DNA from: MTP4 sp9310u
GTDB taxonomy: Archaea > Halobacteriota > Methanosarcinia > Methanosarcinales > Methanosarcinaceae
Direction: 5' to 3'
DNA length: 64,000 nucleotides
NCBI GenBank assembly: GCA_030627005.1
Contig: DAOUSW010000002.1
Location: 1-64,000, forward strand
A program made the translations under genes and the position numbers. This document shows positions 8,788-16,200 of the stretch, piece by piece. Below the pieces are notes generated by a model. It did not search any database. It was not told the origin of the DNA and saw only the letters and a program-made list of their open reading frames with translations. How positions within the stretch are numbered: the stretch's first letter is position 1; each line of letters opens with the position of its first letter.

Positions 8788-8821
8788 CGCGACCAAAATC
8801 CACCAAAACAGGGATTTAAAC
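8788..8821 (+). repeat. Orphan CRISPR-repeat-like unit
   Basis: AAAATCCACCAAAACAGGGA followed by TTTAAAC is a diverged single copy of the Methanosarcina CRISPR repeat, 48 bases upstream of the small acidic gene at 8869. Confidence 0.5.
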
Positions 8822-8868
8822 ATATAAGGTGTCGGCGTACTACCCAGTAACGAATTATCCGAGGAACC

Positions 8869-9105
8869 ATGCCGGAAGACGATATGCCGGAAGAGGTCCA
8901 CTACGACAAAGACGGCCGGAAATATTACATCGGAAAAGAGGACCCAGACGAGGACCCGGAAAGGGAAAGCCGTTTCTGTGCGACGGCCGAAGGTGTAAAA
9001 TTTTACAAAGCAGACCCCATCACCGAGGAGGAGCGCAGGGAAGCGGAGGAGATATGGGACGCCATGAGCCTGCCCGGGACCAGCAAAGGAAAAATCAAGA
9101 AATAA
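8869..9105 (+). CDS. Small acidic hypothetical protein
   Basis: 78 residues from ATG with GAGGA just upstream; a second ATG follows 5 codons later. Very charged, with YDKDGRKYYIGKEDPDEDPE in the first half and a C-terminal half ITEEERREAEEIWDAM ending in TSKGKIKK. The last 38 codons recur as a detached piece at 12447-12560. No domain is recognised. The longer overlapping frame beginning at 8829 is a shadow. Confidence 0.55.
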   Translation: MPEDDMPEEVHYDKDGRKYYIGKEDPDEDPERESRFCATAEGVKFYKADPITEEERREAEEIWDAMSLPGTSKGKIKK

Positions 9106-9190
9106 TGGTTCGGGAAGGGCATAATAATGTCCGAAAGTAAAATCAACTAAAATTGGGATAAAATACCTATACTCTTATTTCAATTTTTTA

Positions 9191-9490
9191 GGGAAAAGCC
9201 GTCCGCCTCGCTTCGCTCTGCGGCCGGTGAGAGCGCCGGTACCCAAAAAACAATCCGAAAAAAACGCACCAATTTCTCCAGTCCGCCAATCACACAAACG
9301 CCGCCAACATATCCTCTTTTCCGATAGTTCCTGTGATGTGTCCTTTTCATCCCGTATCCTCAAACTGCACTATGTGCCAGAAACTGAGAAAAAATCCACT
9401 GTAAAAGAGCTGAAACAAAAAATTATACACTTTGAGGTATGCCGTTTTTCCTGGTTCGTGAGCAAGATCCACTAAAACAAGGATTCAAAC
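9191..9490. mobile_element. Dispersed composite element, copy B
   Basis: Same order as copy A: GC-rich block (CCGTCCGCCTCGCTTCGCTC), a degenerate stretch like the 3' end of the cupin gene (about 9278-9385), then a two-repeat CRISPR remnant. Similarity to copy A ends exactly at the last CRISPR repeat, after which the flanks diverge. Confidence 0.6.
9380..9490 (+). CRISPR. Two-unit CRISPR remnant (degenerate repeat, 37-nt spacer, repeat)
   Basis: A near-consensus unit (9454-9490; GAGCAAGATCCACTAAAACA then AGGATTCAAAC) is preceded by 37 bases almost identical to the spacer of the 8378 remnant, and by a degenerate unit (9380-9416) keeping ATCCACT and TGAAAC. It was duplicated together with copy A. 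Confidence 0.5.
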
Positions 9491-9518
9491 TGCACACGTT
9501 GCTCAATATCAATATTTT

Positions 9519-9713
9519 TTATTTAGTAATCTTTTCCACTATCAAAAGAAAATTTACTTTAGCAGTAGCTCCCATGAGTTGAAATGTAGGTTTAACATTA
9601 GGAATAATCGTCACAACTTCTCCTTCTAGATTATTCAAAAATTGCTCTAATCTCGCCTGGTCCTTATCCATGTCGATGTCGAATCGATGTACTTTGTATT
9701 TTATTATAGTCAT
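9519..9713 (-). CDS. Conserved small hypothetical protein
   Basis: 64 residues from the ATG at 9713 (GGATGAT lies just upstream); an ATG at 9725 is an alternative. The sequence (KVHRFDIDMDKDQARLEQFL, EGEVVTIIPNV, KVNFLLIVEKI) has a compact beta-alpha-beta pattern like small DUF4177-type proteins that judge numeric or stress inputs in prokaryotes. It looks intact and conserved rather than spurious. Function unknown. Confidence 0.65.
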   Translation of the reverse strand: MTIIKYKVHRFDIDMDKDQARLEQFLNNLEGEVVTIIPNVKPTFQLMGATAKVNFLLIVEKITK

Positions 9714-9725
9714 AATATCATCCAA

Positions 9726-10164
9726 CTACGTTATTTTTATAAGTATTCCATTTTATTCAACCGCTCAGCAACATTAAATTTGTCATTTTTATATGCATTT
9801 GCCTCTTATTACTAACAATTATTGGTTTTTCAATTTCTTATACAGGTAAATCCTGGAAAAGCCGTCCGCCTCGCTTCGCTCCGCGGCCGGTGAGAGCGCC
9901 GGTACCCAAAAAGCAATCCGAAAAAACGCACCTATTTCTTAGTCCGCCAGTCACACAACCGCCGCCAGGTCAAGTGGAATTAGATCCGGAGGAAAAACAG
10001 CTTGAAAAATACCTTTAAAGTGTGTTAATTGAGCCAAACCCACATATCAAAAGAGTAAGTCGGGCGAAACTTCATTACGGTTGCAGAGAAATAGAGAATA
10101 TACAGGATTTCGCTGAAAACCGGACCTGAAAAATCTCAATCTAATGAAACAGCCGGGATAAAAT
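9726..10164. other. Intergenic region with element copy C
   Basis: Holds a third, shorter copy of the dispersed element at about 9848-9970 (GC-rich block then the first bases of the cupin-like tail), which breaks off into unrelated sequence. A 23-codon coding-like stretch ending at 10129 (RAKLHYGCREIENIQDFAEN) may be the relic end of a lost gene. Confidence 0.45.
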
Positions 10165-10686
10165 ATGTCCTCGACTCATTTTGAACTTAATAATGATCCG
10201 AATAAAGAGGATAATACTGACCATTGAGGTGAATACCATACCGACACCTGCAGCAAAAAGCAGGACCTTCTTAATACGGTGACGGAATCCACCGATGCTT
10301 ATTCTCCTGAACAACCCGCTATTTCCAGTTCATTATATAACGTAAAGGTGAGTCCGGAAATAAGGGGAATTTCTAATAAAAATTTCCATAAGTTTTTGAA
10401 TGAAATATTATCCGAAATTTTTTTCCAGCTAACGAAATTCGGGAAAAAGGATAATGTTGAGATAAATGTGGAGCTTTCAAGGGATCTGGAGTTCCCGGAG
10501 TGGAGAGAGTTTGTTATTACTGTAAAATTACTCGAAACGGATAGTATAAACGATGAAGAGTTTTTCAGTTTATGGAAAGAGATAGATGGGAGCGTAAGAG
10601 AAAGAATATCTTCGATAAAAGACCTGGATAAAGAAGTTCTCAAAAAGTACGGCAAACCTATGATTATTTTAGAAAAAGATGAATGA
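10165..10686 (+). pseudogene. Hypothetical protein, 5' part interrupted by in-frame TGA
   Basis: The clear coding part is 10279-10686 from a GTG (135 residues; helical, e.g. FHKFLNEILSEIFFQLTKF, ISSIKDLDKEVLKKYGKP). The same frame stays open upstream through a single TGA at 10225-10227 to an ATG at 10165, and that upstream part also reads as protein (MSSTHFELNNDPNKEDNTDH). Either the gene begins at the GTG or a longer gene has acquired one nonsense codon. Family not recognised. Confidence 0.5.
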
Positions 10687-10808
10687 TTAAACCTTTTTTC
10701 CTGATTTCCACGCCTTTAAATTCCTGAGTTCTCCTGAGTCTGCACAGATGGTAATAGACGAAGTTCGTAAATTGTAAGATCTAAAAGCTTTCTCCGACAT
10801 CTATTCTA

Positions 10809-12140
10809 TTAATGACCACTCTTCTCCCCGCCCTCCTCCTCAAGCAGCCAGTACCACAAAGGCACATACCTTATCTTCTTCCCATCAACAAGCTCTTCAT
10901 CAAAAAGGTCCGAAGTGATTATTGTCCCCTCTTTCATTTTGAAGTTCTTCATCCCGGCAAGCAGGCCGTTTACTTCACGTTCTTTTGTTTCCGGGTCGGA
11001 CAAATTCGAACAGACCTGTATCAGGCGGGTGGGTTTAAGCCCTTCCTTTGTTACAAAATCAACCTCTAAGCCCTTCCGGTCCTGCCAGTAGTATATTTCG
11101 TTTCCGGAGCGCAGGAGACGGATGAAGACGAGGTTCTCGTATAATCTTCCGGTATCGGAGGACAGTTTGAAGGAAACAGCATTGATCATACCTGTGTCGA
11201 TGCAGTATAGCTTCCTGGGTTTGTTTATCTGCTGTTTCAGCGATTCATCGTAATGGCTGAGGCCAAAGAGCAGGAAGGCATCCTCAAGGTACGCAACGTA
11301 GTTGATTATAGCATCCGTGCTGAGGGAGGAGTAGCTGGCAAAGAGCCTTCTAAGAGAGTTGTAGGTATGCGGTTTTGCGATGTTCGATATGCAGAACAGG
11401 GCAAGGTCCTTGAATATCAGGGGATTCCTTATCCTGTGCCTTGAAATGATATCCCGGTAGATTATGTCGTCAAAGTATGACTGCAGGGTTTCCCGGTGCT
11501 GAACAGACGGATAGACTATGGTCTCGGGAAATCCCCCTTTTTCCAGGTATTCGTTGAACCTGCGTTTGACAGCTATCCTGTGTTCCGAGTAAGGGAGTGT
11601 TTTCAGATCAAAGCTGACCGAATGATAATCCAGGAATTCCGCAAAACTGAAAGGGAACATCCTGGTGCTCAAGTGCCTGCCTGTCAATAAAGTGGATATC
11701 TCCCGGGAAAGCAGGGATGCGTTCGACCCGCTGATTACAATCTTCACGTTCTGCATCCTGTCGTAGCTGCCTTTAACCCACCGTTCCCATGAAGGGAAGT
11801 TCTGGACCTCATCAAGGAAAAGGTACAAACTGGCTTCTTCGGAGATCTCCTGAGTTTCCCTGAAAGTTTCTATCAACAGCTGCAGTTCATCCCCGTTTAG
11901 CGGCTGCAGGCGGTCATCATCAAGGTTCAGGTACAGTATATTGCTCTCCGGCACACCCCGCTCAAGCAGTTCCGAGATCAGCTGATACATATAATATGTT
12001 TTGCCGCATCTCCTCACACCCACGATGTCATTTACATGCGGAGCCGCAATGTTAACCTCATACCTGCGCTTCTGAAATGGCGGTAATGCTCTTCCCTGCC
12101 ACTCGATAATTACACTTTTCAGCTTCTCCCTTGTATCCAC
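10809..12140 (-). CDS. AAA ATPase with DUF4143 C-terminal domain
   Basis: 443 residues. The Walker A is GVRRCGKTYY, Walker B is LYLFLDEVQN, with a sensor-like IVISGSNASLLS after it. The C-terminal DUF4143 part holds YCIDTGMINAV and a nuclease-like strand pair (YYWQDRKGLEVDFV, then LIQVC). Proteins of this large archaeal and bacterial family are cytosolic and of uncertain role, sometimes linked to mobile DNA. It is a full-length, solitary gene. Repeated palindromic sequences lie directly upstream (12170-12262). Confidence 0.9.
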   Translation of the reverse strand: MDTREKLKSVIIEWQGRALPPFQKRRYEVNIAAPHVNDIVGVRRCGKTYYMYQLISELLERGVPESNILYLNLDDDRLQPLNGDELQLLIETFRETQEISEEASLYLFLDEVQNFPSWERWVKGSYDRMQNVKIVISGSNASLLSREISTLLTGRHLSTRMFPFSFAEFLDYHSVSFDLKTLPYSEHRIAVKRRFNEYLEKGGFPETIVYPSVQHRETLQSYFDDIIYRDIISRHRIRNPLIFKDLALFCISNIAKPHTYNSLRRLFASYSSLSTDAIINYVAYLEDAFLLFGLSHYDESLKQQINKPRKLYCIDTGMINAVSFKLSSDTGRLYENLVFIRLLRSGNEIYYWQDRKGLEVDFVTKEGLKPTRLIQVCSNLSDPETKEREVNGLLAGMKNFKMKEGTIITSDLFDEELVDGKKIRYVPLWYWLLEEEGGEKSGH

Positions 12141-12169
12141 AAAGAATAATCAGGAGTTTTTGGTTTATA

Positions 12170-12262
12170 TGTCTATCGAGTATAGACGATAAAATTTGCA
12201 TATTTTGTCGTGTATAAATGATAAAATTTAGTAATTTTGTCGTATATAGACGACATATTTAA
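12170..12262. promoter_or_regulatory. Palindromic repeats upstream of the DUF4143 ATPase
   Basis: Three related blocks contain GTATAGACGATAAAATTT, GTATAAATGATAAAATTT and ATTTTGTCGTATATAGACGA in alternating orientation, starting about 30 bases from the ATPase start codon. They overlap its probable TATA region, so binding there would control the gene, perhaps by autoregulation (inference). Confidence 0.5.
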
Positions 12263-12446
12263 AAGATTATATTTTGGAAGGTTAAAACCGGGAGTATGGT
12301 TTTAGGTCGTGGGAGCTTACTAAAACCCATTGGTTTAAACGCCTCTTTATATTTCTTCCAAAAACGGAATATGCAGTCTTTTCAGATTTGATTAATGATT
12401 CACACAGAGACCTGAGCAAAAAAACCGCTTTTGGGTAGGTGCGGAC

Positions 12447-12560
12447 GGTATAAAATTTTACAAAGCCGACCCCATCACCGAGGAGGAGCGCAGGGAAGCG
12501 GAAGAGCTCTGGGACGCCATGACCCTACCCGGAACCAGCAAAGGAAAAATCAAGAAATAA
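12447..12560 (+). pseudogene. 3' fragment of the small acidic gene
   Basis: 38 codons nearly identical in protein to the C-terminal half of the 8869-9105 gene (FYKADPITEEERREAEELWD, ending TSKGKIKK). The 5' half is missing. A CRISPR-repeat-like piece (GCGAGCAAGGTCCACTAAAA) follows at 12589-12608. Confidence 0.7.
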
Positions 12561-12930
12561 TGATGTGGGAAGCGCGTAATAATCTCTGCGAGCAAGGTCC
12601 ACTAAAAGTGTGTCCCAGAGCTGCTAAAATGGCACATTAAGGACAGATAAGCCTTTTTGCACAGTTAAAAAAGCTAAAAATTAGTATTAGGAAACATGAG
12701 ATACATGTTTCCGTTGGCATTCTTAATATCATGGTATAAATATGGATAAGTCAAAATTAAATACTATCTCAAAAAGCATACCTAAATCGATAGCAAAAAA
12801 CATGTCAATTTTCACCTCTTATTAATTGCTCTTTTTCTATGAGGTGATTTAAGAACGCAGAGTATTTAATTATTTTTGCATGTTAAACTGTTGCAATGTG
12901 AGAATAAATATTACCAAAACTTATACCAGG

Positions 12931-12967
12931 ATTCGTGAGCAAAATCCACTAAAACAAGGATTGAAAC
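12931..12967 (+). repeat. Orphan full-length CRISPR repeat
   Basis: A complete 37-base unit beginning ATTCGTGAGCAAAATCCACT and ending AAGGATTGAAAC, essentially the known Methanosarcina consensus. No partner repeat is found 35-40 bases either side. It marks the exact end of a truncated reverse-strand gene. Confidence 0.75.
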
Positions 12968-13194
12968 ACCGGGTTTCTCGGCTTCTTCAACCTGATCCAT
13001 GAAAGGTTGGAATACATCTCAAACCGATAAAACCTGGTTTTTTCTAAAGCATCGGAAGTCCTGGATACCAAATCCTCTTCGTTCCTGACCTGCCCATTGG
13101 AATACGAATAAATCAGAAAAACAGAGATCAGGATAATTATTACAAGAGTTATCGTGAATCTACCTTAAAGACCGTTTTGTGTAATTTTTCTCAT
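12968..13194 (-). pseudogene. 5' fragment of a membrane-anchored protein
   Basis: Reverse-strand frame from ATG 13194: MRKITQNGL, an in-frame TAA at 13165-13167, then a hydrophobic helix (FTITLVIIILISVFLIYSY) and an acidic stretch. It stops abruptly at the CRISPR-repeat unit. It looks like the start of a signalling or sensor protein whose body is deleted. Confidence 0.55.
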
Positions 13195-13215
13195 GTTCAC
13201 ATTCTCTTTCTTCGT

Positions 13216-16200
13216 TCACATTCTCTTTCTTAATAGATATGCAGCTCCCAACCCCGTCAGTAAGGTTAGCATGGCTACTGCCAGGTAGAACCATATGGAT
13301 TGGGTTTCAGGGAGTGTACCTGTTTCTGCTGCCACAGGAGTTTCTTTAGAAGTGTTTTCCGGACTCTGTAAGGGCGCCACATCTTCAACTGTAATGTTCT
13401 CATCCTGGCTTTCTTCATCCGTGATTATAGGGATTCTGCGGTGCCCGTCATGAGGTGGAACCACAGGCTGCGTTATTTCATTGCCTGAAAGCCCGTACAG
13501 GCTGAGATGAGAGACATTTGCCCAGGCGTATCCCTCGTATTCCTTGCCGTAGATAACATCATTTGTGGTATTTACTCCAGCATCGTTTACCCAGTCCATG
13601 TCAGTTGACAGCTTCTCCCATATTCCGGACAGTTCGTTGAACCAGTAAACGCCTATGGATTTCTCATCGATATCCCCGAGGTCATTCGAATCACCATCCC
13701 CGCTTCTGTCAAGGTCTTCGGCAGTATAGTAAATAACGATCTTTGCCCAGTCGATATTGTCTGAAGTAGCGTTCAGGATATTTTCACTGACATTTATGTC
13801 CAGATATTTCCCAACATCCTTTTCATTCACCTGAGTCAATACGTGAGGAACATCTGTTGAGTTGTAGGCTCCCAGTCTGACAGTGGGTTTAACAGGTTTT
13901 TCAAGTTCGATCCAGACAAACGCGTCCATCTCTTTGATAGCATCAACAGTTATCGAACTTACAGATGTCTGATATTCTATAGTCTGGTTAAGGGTCTTGA
14001 AAGAATCCAATACCGCGTAGTGGTCGAAAACATAGGGATGGGAGAGCATCACAACTGTCTGGGGCGAGGTCCAGATGTCATAAGTAGTATAGAACCTGTC
14101 ATAATCCGATTCCTGCATCTTTGCCAGCTCATCCGGCGACAGGCTATTCAGGATACCGTAGCTTATATTGCCTGCAGTGTTGTTCTCAAGACCTGGTCTT
14201 CCAACGATCAGGATATAAGGTTTAGTTGAATAATTGGCAAGCTCCTCCGGCTGGAAAACGGTGACATTGGTGTATTTATTAAGTTTTTCTATTAACTCCT
14301 CGGCATCTTCATCCGGATCATAGGTCATCCAGATTTCTTCCACGTTTGGAGCCAGTGAATAGGGGTCATCTGAATCGTTGATACCGTTCCCCCTCGTATC
14401 GCCGAATACCGGGTTTGTGCCGTTCTGGAGTTCGGAATAGTCATCGAGACCGTCACCATCGGTGTCGTTGTTCAGGGGGTCCATCCAGTTTTCAATTTCC
14501 TCATTGTCGCCGACACCGTCGCCATCTGTATCATTAAGCAGCAAACTGGTATTATACAGGCTCTCATTACCATCGTTCAAGCCGTCACCGTCGGTATCAG
14601 GATTACGGGGATCACTGCCCTGGTTGTATTCTTCCCCATCGGACAGCATATCCCCGTCAGAATCCGGATTAAGCATGCTCGAGTTAAATGCGAGTTCTTC
14701 GGAGTCATTAAGCCCGTCTCCGTCGGTATCGCTATCTTTTGGATTGGAGTAATTCAGATACTCATAGTAATCCGATACCCCATCCCCATCGGTATCATTT
14801 AGCCAGGGGTCGGTTCCAAATATCATTTCAAGATTATCATCCAGGCCGTCGCCCTCACTATCATAACCTTTAATGTTCGTCCCGAGCACCCATTCAACAT
14901 AATCTGTCAACCCATCATCGTCTGTATCCACATCTCTGGGATTTGTATAGAAGTTGAACTCCTGGTAATCAGTAAGTCCGTCATAATCGGTGTCATTGAT
15001 CAAAGGTTCACTTGTCACGCTTACATAAAAGACACCGGTTGAATTTACAAAGGACACAACATTCCAGCCGGTCATTTCGTCAATGTTCTTCAGACCGTCC
15101 CCATCCGTATCACTATCAGGGTCAAATATATCCGGAGGGTAGTAGACCAGTGTTTCATTGAACTTCTGGATGACATTGTTCGTCTCATCTGCAACATAGA
15201 CAGAGCCATCCGGACTGACCCCAATTCCCCACGGTCCTTCAAATTGCCCGTCGAACGAACCCTGGCTGCCCCATGTCACTAAGAACAAACCATTGGTGTC
15301 AAATCCTAAAATCCGGTGGTTATCACGGTCCGATACAAAAATATTTCCTTCTGAATCCGCACTCATTCCATAAGGGGAGGAAAAAGTCCATGGTGGATAT
15401 CCGGGGATCGATCTGATAAAAAGACCATTGTTAGAGAACTTCTGAATGCGATCGTTACCCAGGTCAGCAACATATACATATCCATTGGAATCTGTTGCAA
15501 TCCCACTCGGATAATTGAACTTTCCATTCCCGGTTCCCTGCCCTCCCCATTGTATGCCAGTGTAGACACAGTTAGCATAGTACTTTTTCACCAGATGGTT
15601 CACAGCATCAGTGAGATATAAATAGCCGTTTTTATCGCTTGCCACGTCGTATATTGGGGTGGCAAAACTGGCAGTTTTCGATAGATAGTTACCATTCAAA
15701 TCGTACACAAAAACTCCGTTATATCCGCCATAGGGGTCTGCCATGGCAACAGCAACGACGTTATAGATATCATCTGCAATTCCATAACCATAATAAGGTA
15801 TCGTCCAGCTTTTTATAAAGGTCCCATTGGGATCGAATTTTTGAACACGGTTCCTGTCAAGGACATATACATTTCCGGTCTGGTCAACTCCAGCGTCACG
15901 GCAGTGATCAAACTCTCCGTTCCCTGTTCCCTGGCTGCCCCATTTAGTAACGAACTCCATGGCAGGAACAAGTTTTGGATTTGCCACATCGTTATTTCCA
16001 TCACCATCGGTATCCTTTGACCTTGGATTAAGATTGCTGTAGTACTCCATCTGGTCATCCAGGCCATCGCCGTCCGTATCGTTCAAAAGCGGATTTGAGC
16101 GCACGGGTATGTTGATTGTCTTGCCGTCAAAGTTGAAGGTGATCGCCCATCCGGTTTGTTCCATGTAGTCTGAAAGTCCGTCGCCATCAGTGTCCCAGTT

